Origin: CALLPQ01 sp964392325
Lineage (GTDB): Bacteria; Pseudomonadota; Alphaproteobacteria; Caulobacterales; Parvularculaceae
Direction of reading: 5' to 3'
DNA: 62,335 bases
Assembly (NCBI GenBank): GCA_964392325.1
Contig: CAYMPJ010000020.1
Coordinates: 1-62,335 of the forward strand
Every line of letters starts with the position of its first letter. Position 1 is the stretch's first letter. Positions 47,410-56,524 of this stretch are shown here, in pieces. The notes beneath the pieces are model-generated. The model had not been told where the DNA came from, did no database searches, and saw only the letters and a list, made by a program, of their open reading frames with translations. Position numbers and translations under genes: made by a program.

Positions 47410-49538
47410 ACACTCATTTGATTTTTGCACCTGTTTTGCCAAGCTGGGTGATGGTAATTGCCATCCTCATTTCCCTTATTCTGGGGGGGCTCAGCATATG
47501 GCATTCACCACGCAGCAGCATTTTTCGCATATTGGCTCTCGTCACACTGCTTGCTGTTCTGGCAAACCCCAGACTGCAAACAGATGCACAAACCCCGCTT
47601 GACGATATTGTCCTTATCCTGATTGATGAATCAAGCAGTCAACAGCTCGATAATAGAGCCCAGATCGCCAACCTGATAACCTCCCGAATAAAACCGCGCA
47701 TCGAGCAATTAGGGGATATAGAAATGCGCGAAATTACTATTCAAGGAGAACAGGAAACAAGATTACTGGATAGCACCCGCAATGCGGTGGCTGACATAGC
47801 CCATGACCAACTTGCCGCTGTCTTTATCATTACCGATGGCCAGGCAACTGATATCTTGATTGATGATGAAGGGGTTGCCCAATTGGGTAATGGGGATGCC
47901 TTTCTCCCGGAGGGCATTCCGCTCCATGTGATTTTGACAGGGCGAAAAGACGAGTATGACAGACGCATTTCCCTGATCAATGCGCCGCGTTATGGGATCG
48001 TTCGAGAGAGCGTGAGGGTTTCTTTTCGTATAGAAGATATTGGTCCTGACGAAATCGCTCTTGATAACCCCGTCAATGTACCTGTGACCCTTAAAGTTGA
48101 TGGCCGTGAAATTCTTAGTCAGGGGGTACCTATTGGCAAAAATGTCGGGTTTGATGTCCCCCTTGAGCGCCCCGGACAATTGATAATCGAGCTTGCTGTC
48201 GCGTCCAAAGACGGTGAACTCAGCACAAAAAATAACAGCGTTGTGCTCCCCATTACTGCTGTTCGCGACCGTCTGCGGGTTCTCCTAATCTCTGGTGAGC
48301 CCAACCCCGGTGCGCGCGTCTGGCGCAATCTTCTTAAATCAGATCCTTCCATTGATCTGGTACATTTCACGATTTTACGAACTGCCGAAAAATTTGATAG
48401 CGCTCCCTCCAGTGAGCTTGCCCTTATACCCTTCCCGACCCGTGAGCTTTTTATCGAGAAACTAAAAGAGTTCGATCTTATCATTTTTGATCGATACACT
48501 TGGCGCAATGTTTTGAAATCCTATCATTTTGATAATATTGCCCGCTTCGTCGAAGAGGGCGGTGCGATGCTTGTTGCATCGGGTCCTGAATTTAATGGCC
48601 GGTTGAGTCTCGCAGGTCGGCGAACGATTTCATGGCTGTTACCCGCAACTCCGGAACAGGGCACAATTGATGGCCCATACCGGCCAAACCTCACCGATGA
48701 AGGCAAACGCCATCCCGTAACCGCAGATCTCCCCGAACAAGGGTTTTGGGGACGTTGGCTTCGGGCAATTCCAACCACATTAAGACGGGGCACGGCCCTT
48801 ATGTCAGGCCCCCAAGACATCCCCTTGCTAATTCTCGACCGGGTTGGCGAGGGCCGCATTGGTATGATCCAGTCAGATCATATCTGGCTATGGTCGCGCG
48901 GCTTTGATGGCGGCGGGCCCCATGCGGAATTATTACGCCGAACAGCTCACTGGCTTATGAAAGAACCGCAGCTAGAAGAAGAACGCTTAACACTGGTTGA
49001 ACGCGACAACAGTTTAACGATTGAGAGACGCACACTTAGCGATCAACCCTCTTCAACGAATTTAACCCTTCCCGACGGAAGTGAGCGGGATATCGAGATG
49101 ACACAGATCAGCTCTGGCCTCTACCGGGCAACGGTCGAGGATCTCGCCCCGGGGCTTTATCGCGCCGCAGCTGATGATCTGTTTGCCATAGGAGCCATTG
49201 GAATAGCGGCTGCGCCAGAATATCAAAATATCATTTCGGAAAGCCGAAAACTACGCCCATTGGCCCAATCGAGTGGCGGGGAGGTTTTTCACCCTCGCGG
49301 CCAGGGAAACACTATCCGTCTACCGGCGCTTCGCCGGTTACGCGCCAATATAGGAGAAAAGGCCCCACGTTCAGGCCCCGGCTGGGCGGGCATTGTGCGC
49401 AATGAAGCGGTGCAAATTGATGGGCGACGCTCCGCCCCCTTGACCTCGCCTTGGGTATGGCTCGCCTTATTGGCCCTATGGATTGCTCTGGCGTGGGCAA
49501 TAGAAAGCAAACCGGCATTGGTTAAGAGCGATTCATGA
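47406..49538 (+). CDS. Membrane protein of the MoxR operon (VWA/GATase-like)
   Basis: A 710-residue membrane protein with two N-terminal helices, a VWA-like stretch (IVLILIDESSSQQLDNRAQ, near residue 65), and a segment resembling the glutamine-amidotransferase-like fold around residues 290-500 (VLLISGEPNPGARVWRNLL, GGAMLVASGPEF). A C-terminal helix at about 685-703 ends the protein. It is the last gene of the MoxR operon. I know of no experimental function for this family. Confidence 0.8.
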   Translation: MNTHLIFAPVLPSWVMVIAILISLILGGLSIWHSPRSSIFRILALVTLLAVLANPRLQTDAQTPLDDIVLILIDESSSQQLDNRAQIANLITSRIKPRIEQLGDIEMREITIQGEQETRLLDSTRNAVADIAHDQLAAVFIITDGQATDILIDDEGVAQLGNGDAFLPEGIPLHVILTGRKDEYDRRISLINAPRYGIVRESVRVSFRIEDIGPDEIALDNPVNVPVTLKVDGREILSQGVPIGKNVGFDVPLERPGQLIIELAVASKDGELSTKNNSVVLPITAVRDRLRVLLISGEPNPGARVWRNLLKSDPSIDLVHFTILRTAEKFDSAPSSELALIPFPTRELFIEKLKEFDLIIFDRYTWRNVLKSYHFDNIARFVEEGGAMLVASGPEFNGRLSLAGRRTISWLLPATPEQGTIDGPYRPNLTDEGKRHPVTADLPEQGFWGRWLRAIPTTLRRGTALMSGPQDIPLLILDRVGEGRIGMIQSDHIWLWSRGFDGGGPHAELLRRTAHWLMKEPQLEEERLTLVERDNSLTIERRTLSDQPSSTNLTLPDGSERDIEMTQISSGLYRATVEDLAPGLYRAAADDLFAIGAIGIAAAPEYQNIISESRKLRPLAQSSGGEVFHPRGQGNTIRLPALRRLRANIGEKAPRSGPGWAGIVRNEAVQIDGRRSAPLTSPWVWLALLALWIALAWAIESKPALVKSDS

Positions 49539-49731
49539 ATATTCCGGGGGATTTGGCGCCGAACCAGCTATTGCCCAAGATAACCCTCTTATCGCAACGG
49601 GCAGTTTTTATTAACGACATATTCACCTTAATCGCTCTCAGGTTAACCGAGTAGCAAAGCTTTTCCTCTACCATCATTCTTATAGCTATGAATTTATAGC
49701 TAGTTAGTAAGTATGCGTGGAGTATAGTCAT

Positions 49732-50478
49732 ATGGTTTTTTCATCGAGAAAAACCCAAGAACAGTCATCGCCCCAAAAGCCTATAGATGCATCCAAAAAG
49801 AGCATTAAAAAAGGTTTGGGGGGATTATTAAAGCGCAAGAAAAACACTGAAGATGTTTTGCCAACGGCGGATATTGGAATTGGTTTATCAAGAGCATTGC
49901 GTAAATCGAATATTGCGCCAACATCGACGCAAGAACGCGAGGCTGATAGAAAAATTATCCGCGAAACACTCGAAAGCATCGAATCCGCATTATACACTAT
50001 GGATAAAACCCGCGAAGTTTTACAACAATGTTTTGAAATTGCGATGCAGGCGAGAAAATCTGAAGACCCCGCCGCACGCGCTCTACTCGCTGATAGCTAT
50101 GATGATTTACGCGAGTCCCTAGATCAAATCGCAGCAGAAACAGATGCGCGTGGACAAATACTTGTCGGTCGTAACGCAAAAAATATAGAACTCGAATTGA
50201 CAGGACGCGCGCGTTATTCCATTTCCGCCTTTCCAGTCAGCAATAATCAGGGTGGGCTAAACTTATCCCCGCCGATAAATGCCTTCGACACAGATGAAGA
50301 AATCATTGCCATGATTGGTGAACTTCGCGAAGCACACAAACGCGTTGCACGTTTCACAACAGATTATTGTCGCGATGCAAAATTTCTTATGTCCCGGCTA
50401 CAAGAATATGACACAAAAGAAAAACCGGCCACAAGAAAACCCTCCCCCAATATCAGTAATAATCTAGCAAGCGCATAG
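49732..50478 (+). CDS. Flagellin-core-like coiled-coil protein
   Basis: A 248-residue protein with a basic, Ser/Lys-rich N-terminus (residues 1-60). From 78 to 225 two helical segments recall the D1 core of flagellin: ALYTMDKTREVLQQCFEIAM, then LADSYDDLRESLDQIAAETD and GQILVG. The later helix GELREAHKRVARFTTDYCRD is placed like a C-terminal D1 helix. The N- and C-terminal D0 signatures and the variable domain are missing. There is no signal peptide. The ATG at 49732 has GGAG upstream; GTG at 49717 is an alternative. The relation is my own inference from pattern and needs a profile search. Confidence 0.6.
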   Translation: MVFSSRKTQEQSSPQKPIDASKKSIKKGLGGLLKRKKNTEDVLPTADIGIGLSRALRKSNIAPTSTQEREADRKIIRETLESIESALYTMDKTREVLQQCFEIAMQARKSEDPAARALLADSYDDLRESLDQIAAETDARGQILVGRNAKNIELELTGRARYSISAFPVSNNQGGLNLSPPINAFDTDEEIIAMIGELREAHKRVARFTTDYCRDAKFLMSRLQEYDTKEKPATRKPSPNISNNLASA

Positions 50479-50800
50479 CGCGCAAAACGCCGGATTTAGA
50501 TTCAAACATTCTGCAAAAACATGGTCTTTAGCGATCAAGCTAAGGCGCCGATTGCATCATTGCAAATAATGTTGCTGTTGAAATTTTTTATACTCACGAA
50601 AGTTTGATGCAAACTGCCATGAATTCTGGATGACCTAACCCATTCAAAGATAATTTGCGATAGAAATTCTGCACAAAATACCCTAGAGTAATGAATGTGT
50701 GTATTCAAAAATCCCCTTCGCAATTAGGGTTTTGCAATAAGTGGGTATATTCTGTTTTTCGCACAGTATTTTTTTGACCAGTGACTACAGGAAAGTTCAA
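50479..50800. other. Intergenic region upstream of the DUF3313-like gene
   Basis: A 322-bp stretch with no supportable gene. Only short weak stems (for example TTAGC with GCTAA near 50528) are visible. It should carry the promoter for the gene at 50801. Confidence 0.35.
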
Positions 50801-51424
50801 ATGAAAATTCTAAAGGCTAAATCCACGTTTTTCTTCGCGATGTTAGTTTCCGCCATGACGCTCGGCTCATTACAGTTTACGAGCACAGCCGCGGCTTTTT
50901 ATAGAATTTTTGACCAAGTGGATTATTCTGAAGATCGCAAACCTTTATCCTCATTTGACAAAATATACATAGCGCCGATTAAAACGGATCTACCTGAACC
51001 ACAGGAGATACATTCAAGATTTAACGATCGCATTGACCGAGGCGTATCTGAACGTGACCAACAAGAGCAAGCGGAAAATTTACGCAAAAAGCTGGCGCAT
51101 TCTCTTGGTAAAAAATATGAACTTGTTGAAGAAGAAGGCCCGTCAATTTTAACGCTGGAAACAACAATCACTCGGCTTGAATCCACTCGGCCCACTTTCA
51201 AGGATTTATCCAGTCGTCCGAACTTGAGTTTAGGTAGCCTTTATTCTGGCGGTGCGGCAATGACAATTAATTTTCGGGAAAACGGTTCAACACTTGCTGT
51301 AATTTCCGATGACTATCAGTCAAATTTTGGCGATGGCTCCCCAAGAACCGGGATATGGAGTGATGCAAATTTGGCATTCAATCTCTGGGCAAGACAAGTT
51401 TCTCGTTTTATCAAAAACAATTAA
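50801..51424 (+). CDS. Secreted DUF3313-like protein
   Basis: A 207-residue exported protein. The signal peptide (LVSAMTLGSLQ) probably ends after AAA near residue 32, with no lipobox. The mature part resembles DUF3313: the KIYIAPIKTDLPE strand, the LRKKLAHSLGKKYELVEEEGP segment and the ILTLETTITRLE strand. ATG at 50801 with CAGGAAAG upstream is chosen; a GTG at 50741 would add 20 residues. Function unknown; the family is usually an envelope lipoprotein. Confidence 0.65.
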   Translation: MKILKAKSTFFFAMLVSAMTLGSLQFTSTAAAFYRIFDQVDYSEDRKPLSSFDKIYIAPIKTDLPEPQEIHSRFNDRIDRGVSERDQQEQAENLRKKLAHSLGKKYELVEEEGPSILTLETTITRLESTRPTFKDLSSRPNLSLGSLYSGGAAMTINFRENGSTLAVISDDYQSNFGDGSPRTGIWSDANLAFNLWARQVSRFIKNN

Positions 51425-51428
51425 GCCT

Positions 51429-51462
51429 AAAACTCATTGAGAGGCGCTCGTCACTCAATGAG
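51429..51462 (-). terminator. Hairpin overlapping the Yip1-like stop codon
   Basis: CTCATTGAG (51433-51441) and CTCAATGAG (51454-51462) form a perfect 9-bp stem that overlaps the stop codon of the leftward Yip1-like gene. On the minus strand it is followed by UUUU. It may serve both convergent genes. Confidence 0.7.
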
Positions 51463-52084
51463 AAACAAGTTGCGCTAACATTACGACGAGATTGTTCGCC
51501 ATTAAACTGACGATAAAAACACCGATCAGGACGAGTGCGATGAGTGGTTTGTCGATCCCATGCATGGAACGGCGAAGAATTCCCCACATCAGCACGGCGG
51601 TTAAAATTAAAACCGGAAACATAACAAGTATTGCCGTATCGGCTGATCGACTGACCACATAAACCAATGATGGTATAATGGCCAATAAGGTGATCATGAG
51701 TTGCACCCAGTTATAACCAATCACAAGATCAACGCCGCTGATTTTTGTACGAAGTTTTCTGGCAATAATGACCAAAAACCCAAGCACAAGAAACCAATCC
51801 AAAACATATCGAAGAAATAAAAATATGTAGGAAGCAATCAGTGAAAGTGATGCTGGCTCTTGCGCATCTGCGCCTTGTGAGACACGAATTTCTTCAATAG
51901 CCGGGCCCAAAATTGTCGACGTGACGAGGGCAATAAAAAAACCCGGCACCAAAACCCAGAAGGAACGAAAAACGCCATCAACTGTCCGGTCAAGATAGTC
52001 TTCCCACCCCTCATGATCAAACGCCATTGCCCAAATTCCGCGCAAGTGACTTTTGATATAGGCTGATGACATTTGTTTGGTCAC
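51455..52084 (-). CDS. Yip1-like membrane protein
   Basis: A 209-residue protein with about five predicted membrane helices (FWVLVPGFFIALVTSTIL, SLIASYIFLFLRYVLDWFLV, LMITLLAIIPSLVYVV, ILVMFPVLILTAVLMWGIL, LIALVLIGVFIVSLMANN). It matches the Yip1-type membrane domain in pattern. GTG at 52084 overlaps the TGA of dapE, so translation is coupled. The function is unknown; a role next to dapE in envelope biogenesis is only a guess. Confidence 0.7.
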   Translation of the reverse strand: MTKQMSSAYIKSHLRGIWAMAFDHEGWEDYLDRTVDGVFRSFWVLVPGFFIALVTSTILGPAIEEIRVSQGADAQEPASLSLIASYIFLFLRYVLDWFLVLGFLVIIARKLRTKISGVDLVIGYNWVQLMITLLAIIPSLVYVVSRSADTAILVMFPVLILTAVLMWGILRRSMHGIDKPLIALVLIGVFIVSLMANNLVVMLAQLVSH

Positions 52085-53262
52085 GATACCGAACCATATT
52101 TTTCAAAATAATGTTTCAGAATATCAAGATAGATCACCGTCAACTGTTCTATATCGGATGTAGCGACATGCTCATCTATCTTATGCATACTCGCGCCCAC
52201 CAATCCAAATTCTGCAACCGGTGCATCACGCTGAATAAAGCGCGCATCCGATGTCCCCCCGGAAGTGGATAAATCCGGACTGGAACCGGTTTGGCGCTCC
52301 ACACATTGTGCCAACAAACTTAAATAAGGCTCATCGGTGGTGAGGAAAGCTTCACCTGAAACAATACTCTTGAATTCATAATCAAGCCCGCATTCGGATT
52401 TTGCTGCGTCAAGACGTGCATCTATCCACTCCTGAATGCTCTGCCCCGTCCAATTGGGATTAAATCTGACATTGAGCCGTATGGTGACAGTTTCAGGGAT
52501 AACATTATGGGCCGGATTGTTTGATTCAATTTCCGTAATTTGCAGGCTCGAAGGTTGAAACCTTGCATACCCTTCGTCGGGAGAATTTTGCGTTAAATGC
52601 TTCAGGAAGGTTTGAACCCCGTGAAGCGGATTTTTTGCGCGGTCTGGATAAGCGACATGGCCTTGCATTCCTTTGACCGTAACCCAGCCATTAATGGACC
52701 CACGCCGACCCACTTTAATCATTTCGCCCATCTGCTCCGGGTTTGTCGGTTCGCCCACCAGACAATGATCAATTTTTTCACCGCGCGCGCGTAACCAGTC
52801 GAGCATTTTTCTGGTGCCATTGATCGCCGGCCCCTCTTCATCACCGGTTATAAGCAAGCTAATAGACACATTGGCCCTTTTAACATTCTGATCCGATAAA
52901 TAACGTCCACATGCCGCAATAAAAGCAGCGATGGCCCCTTTCATATCAGATGCTCCGCGCCCCGTTAAAACACCGTCCTCGATCAAAGCCGCAAAAGGGG
53001 GATGGCTCCAGGAAGTTTCCCGTCCGGGCGGCACAACATCGGTATGACCTGCAAAACAAAAATTTGGTCCATCAGTACCAATACGCGCATAAATATTTTC
53101 AACGCTCGGCGTTCCCTCTTCATCAAAAGTCACGCGGGATACGTCAAAGCCAAGCGCGCTCAATACCTCTTCAAGTAAATCCATCGCCCCCCCTTCAATG
53201 GGAGTAACCGAAGGGCAGCGGATCAAATCCTGAGTAAGGCTTATGGGGTCATAAAGGGTCAT
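52081..53262 (-). CDS. dapE: Succinyl-diaminopimelate desuccinylase
   Basis: A zinc amidohydrolase of about 393 residues for lysine and peptidoglycan biosynthesis (succinyl branch). Visible are FAGHTDVVPPG with the first zinc His, DMKGAIAAF with the bridging Asp, DEEGPAINGT with the catalytic Glu, and STSGGTSDARFI, whose SGGTSD is diagnostic. ATG at 53262 (MTLYDPISL) is chosen; a TTG at 53298 adds 12 residues. It is coupled to the Yip1-like gene; other dap genes are not in the window. Confidence 0.95.
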   Translation of the reverse strand: MTLYDPISLTQDLIRCPSVTPIEGGAMDLLEEVLSALGFDVSRVTFDEEGTPSVENIYARIGTDGPNFCFAGHTDVVPPGRETSWSHPPFAALIEDGVLTGRGASDMKGAIAAFIAACGRYLSDQNVKRANVSISLLITGDEEGPAINGTRKMLDWLRARGEKIDHCLVGEPTNPEQMGEMIKVGRRGSINGWVTVKGMQGHVAYPDRAKNPLHGVQTFLKHLTQNSPDEGYARFQPSSLQITEIESNNPAHNVIPETVTIRLNVRFNPNWTGQSIQEWIDARLDAAKSECGLDYEFKSIVSGEAFLTTDEPYLSLLAQCVERQTGSSPDLSTSGGTSDARFIQRDAPVAEFGLVGASMHKIDEHVATSDIEQLTVIYLDILKHYFEKYGSVS

Positions 53263-53335
53263 AGACAAAGAGGTAGTCCACCTAGCAATAGCTGACAAGA
53301 GCTTGCAAAAAGCGTTTATTATAATTGGCCAATAT

Positions 53336-54337
53336 CTAGTTTTTTTTCAAGCCACCACCAAATTGGTTTTTACAAAACATGGCAATCGTTTTTCTAAGTG
53401 CAGAGCGCTCCGCGCTAGCCTTTTTACCACCAAAAACCATCAATCTGGTAAGATATAACACAGACCCGCTTAGCCAACTCAGGTCCGCGCAAAAGCTCAA
53501 AATTGGCCCACAATTTTTACGAAAATAATGCGCGCGGGATTCAAACCAGAAAATGGGCGGAACATCATCCTCGCCTGTATTATCCACCACACCTGTTGAT
53601 TGCCCGGCCAAATGCACCACTCTGGCATCAGGGACATAATAAACATCGAGCCCCTTGCGTTGCATTTGGAGCATTAGATCAGTCTCTTCATAATAAAGAA
53701 AATAATCTTCATCGAACATGCCCGATTGCTCGAGCATGTTAACGCGCATCATAAATGCAGCGCCGGAAACCCATTGCGCCTTGACAGTTTCTTCGCCCTG
53801 AGGCGCAAGAACACTGCAGCTCTTTAGAATTTTTGTAAAAATCCCGGTACGAACTGTCTGTTCAAACTCACCCAACACAGTAAAGAAGCGAAAATTTGAT
53901 CTCTGTATCGTGCCATCCTCACCCTCAAGACGAGGGCCAGCAATGACCGCATTGGGAGTTTGCTCCAAAAAATCTGTCAGAGTTTTAATTGCACCCGGCT
54001 GCACCCATGCATCAGGATTAAGAAGAAAAAAATAGTCCGGCGCCCCCGCTCCGGTGGGCTTTGCCTGCTCAAGCACAGAACGCATTGCGATATTATTCCC
54101 CGTACCAAATCCAGAATTATCGGGGTTGGCTATAATTTCAACGCAGTCGCTCAACTGGTTTTTCTGAACAAACCCGCGCAACTGATCCACATCATCACCG
54201 GGAGATGCATTATCAATAATGACAATACCGGAATTTGGAAATTGCCGAACCTCGCTTGCCAATGATTGCAAATGACTGGTGATCAATTCCGCAAGTTTAT
54301 AATTGACTATAATGGTTACAATTTTTGGTAGTGCCAT
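53336..54337 (-). CDS. GT2-family glycosyltransferase
   Basis: A 333-residue family 2 glycosyltransferase. The N-terminal strand VTIIVNYKLAELI, the metal-binding LLNPDAW motif and the EDYFLYYEETDLMLQMQRKG block are typical, and resemble rhamnosyltransferase-type enzymes. A C-terminal amphipathic region could attach it to the membrane. It sits 8 nt after the fusion-protein stop, as the last gene of the cassette. Donor and acceptor are unknown. Confidence 0.9.
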   Translation of the reverse strand: MALPKIVTIIVNYKLAELITSHLQSLASEVRQFPNSGIVIIDNASPGDDVDQLRGFVQKNQLSDCVEIIANPDNSGFGTGNNIAMRSVLEQAKPTGAGAPDYFFLLNPDAWVQPGAIKTLTDFLEQTPNAVIAGPRLEGEDGTIQRSNFRFFTVLGEFEQTVRTGIFTKILKSCSVLAPQGEETVKAQWVSGAAFMMRVNMLEQSGMFDEDYFLYYEETDLMLQMQRKGLDVYYVPDARVVHLAGQSTGVVDNTGEDDVPPIFWFESRAHYFRKNCGPILSFCADLSWLSGSVLYLTRLMVFGGKKASAERSALRKTIAMFCKNQFGGGLKKN

Positions 54338-54345
54338 TAGCGCGG

Positions 54346-56496
54346 TTATTCCTCAAAGGGGCGTGACATTTTATTGGCCTCTACTCCAAATAAGGCAATA
54401 CCGCTTATACCCTCTTCTATGAATGACGCACGGTCGGCCTCTGGTTGCCAATCCAGTTTCTGTTTTGATTTGGAATTGTCATAAGGAGATAATTGCATCC
54501 GCGACTGCCAATCACGCAAAGTTGGCTTGGTGATATTTTTCTTTCGCGCCAAGGTCACTTTCAGGAAATACTTCACCAAATCGACAACAAAAAACCGTGC
54601 AGTCGGCGTCGGCTTTGCCCGCATTTTCACGCCATAAGCTTTCGATATTTCATCGAAATAATCTCGCGCCGATAACATCGGTTCACCAATCAAATTAAAG
54701 CTCTCCCCTTCAATATTATCAGCATCCATCATTGCCACCAAACCATCGGCGGTATCAGAGACAAGCACGAAGGGCAGGATATTCTTTCCCTTTCCCCACA
54801 TTTTGCAAGATGTTGACCCGCGCCACATCGCAATCCCCCAATGTTGCAATGGCCCGCCCTCTCCAATCACAATGCCGGGGCGCGCAATCACCAATGGCAA
54901 TTCTTTCTCGCGATGAAGCTTTAGCAACTCTTCTTCACATTTAGCTTTGCACCTTGAATATAAGTCCCGTTCTTCAAGATTTTCATCAAAGGGAGTGTCT
55001 TCCGTTATGGTTCTATCAGCTTGCGAAGCATCATAAGAACTAATCGTTCCCGTATAGATTAATCGCCTCGTACCTGCCTCAATGCAACATTCGCCAATTA
55101 ATTTGGCAACACCGACATCATTTTCCAGATATCCTTCCCAAGTGCTCTCAACGGCTCTTGCAAAATTATAAACCGTATCAATGCCCTCCAGAGCCGCTAA
55201 AATATCATCCCGCGATTTCAAGCTACCGGTAAAACCGGTGATACGCCCATCGGGCCGGTCAAATCCGGAGACCCGACCTCGCGAGAAGACTCGAACATGG
55301 TGCCCCGCATCTGCTAACGCATGACACGTATGACGCCCGATAAAACCTGTCCCGCCAATGACCAGCACTGTGGGATTATCATTTTCAACATTTGCAATTT
55401 CAATCTTTGAAGGCTGAGCGCTCTCCAATATTGGCTCGGCAATATCCATGACATCTTCAATATGACGCAATGCACTGGTTGCAAGGCCAGCGCTAAGACG
55501 TCTATCCACCGGCGTATTATTGGCAATACTTCCATAAAAAGATTTCATAGCGCGCGCCATACTCAATCCAAAAGGCGCGAGCTTGTTTAGGGAAACAAAT
55601 TGACGCGATGCATTGACAACGCCGCATTTTGCAATTTGCGCGGCCTGACCGAGCTGCAACGCAAGGGGGCCGGTTACAATATCCAACATGGGCGCGCGTT
55701 CGAGCCGGTAAACATCTTCAGCGTAATTATAATAAGCAAGCGCGCCGGTACCGCGCACGGTTACGGAGCGATCATCGTGGCCTTCGATAAGGGAGATATC
55801 AATATTTACCGTACTCGATCCAGCCTCGCCTGTAATTGTCCATCCCTGAAAATGCGTAACATTGCCCGGAATAGTCGTCGGGTGGCGCAACCGCACATTG
55901 ATATTATCCATTTCATCGAACATATCAGCCAGAAACGCAAACAAATGGCTGCCGATTTCATAGAGCGGATTTTGCGGCTCCCGCAACATCCATAACCCAT
56001 ATGGGCCAGACCGCAGCGGCATTAAGGGAAAGCGCCAATTCATCTGTATGCTATCAATCATGCCAAGCTTGCCGGCTTTTATATCACGGCGCAGTGCCTC
56101 ATAGCCGGGTAGCATCGTAAAATTATGGTTAGCTCCGAGCTTTACATTTTTCGACTGTGCCAAGGTATCCAGTGTTTCTGCATCCTCAGAGGACAAACAA
56201 AAAGGCTTTTCCATATAACAATGGCGGCCAGCCTCAATAATTTTTTTGGCTGGATCAACGTGGGCGCTAGGCGTCGTTAATACATGAACTACCGAACACG
56301 GATCATTTTCCAGCATCTCGTCCAGATCAGTATATGCTGTCGCACCGAGACTATCTGCCAATGCGCTTGCAGCATCGTGCGATAGATCGCATACCGCGGA
56401 AATACTTGCCCCCTTTACCCGCTTAATCGCGTCAGCATGCCAGCTCGCAATATAGCCAGCGCCCAAGAGGGCAACTTTAATGGAGGGATCACTCAT
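54346..56496 (-). CDS. Fused Gfo/Idh/MocA oxidoreductase and NAD-dependent epimerase
   Basis: A 716-residue two-domain protein. Residues 1 to about 350 form a Gfo/Idh/MocA dehydrogenase (ALLGAGYIASWHADAI near 9-24; EKPFCLS near 95). From about 375 a second Rossmann domain starts with GGTGFIGR at 381, and it has the extended-SDR YSRCK catalytic motif. The linker is about 30 residues (IEIANVENDNPTVLVIGG). Two sugar-acting activities on one chain could make a dehydrogenated and then epimerised nucleotide sugar. The product is unknown. The gene is flanked by glycosyltransferases on the same strand. Confidence 0.88.
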   Translation of the reverse strand: MSDPSIKVALLGAGYIASWHADAIKRVKGASISAVCDLSHDAASALADSLGATAYTDLDEMLENDPCSVVHVLTTPSAHVDPAKKIIEAGRHCYMEKPFCLSSEDAETLDTLAQSKNVKLGANHNFTMLPGYEALRRDIKAGKLGMIDSIQMNWRFPLMPLRSGPYGLWMLREPQNPLYEIGSHLFAFLADMFDEMDNINVRLRHPTTIPGNVTHFQGWTITGEAGSSTVNIDISLIEGHDDRSVTVRGTGALAYYNYAEDVYRLERAPMLDIVTGPLALQLGQAAQIAKCGVVNASRQFVSLNKLAPFGLSMARAMKSFYGSIANNTPVDRRLSAGLATSALRHIEDVMDIAEPILESAQPSKIEIANVENDNPTVLVIGGTGFIGRHTCHALADAGHHVRVFSRGRVSGFDRPDGRITGFTGSLKSRDDILAALEGIDTVYNFARAVESTWEGYLENDVGVAKLIGECCIEAGTRRLIYTGTISSYDASQADRTITEDTPFDENLEERDLYSRCKAKCEEELLKLHREKELPLVIARPGIVIGEGGPLQHWGIAMWRGSTSCKMWGKGKNILPFVLVSDTADGLVAMMDADNIEGESFNLIGEPMLSARDYFDEISKAYGVKMRAKPTPTARFFVVDLVKYFLKVTLARKKNITKPTLRDWQSRMQLSPYDNSKSKQKLDWQPEADRASFIEEGISGIALFGVEANKMSRPFEE

Positions 56497-56524
56497 GTAA
56501 TTCAGCCTTTAATTATTTTTGGAC

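Noticed and set aside
49619..49640. CtrA-box-like TTAA spaced repeat upstream of the flagellin-like gene
   Set aside because: The spacing of the two TTAA halves is 11, not the 7 expected, so it may be chance.
50535..50723. Leftward 62-residue frame in the intergenic region before the DUF3313-like gene
   Set aside because: Short, low-complexity and without a ribosome site; no family seen.
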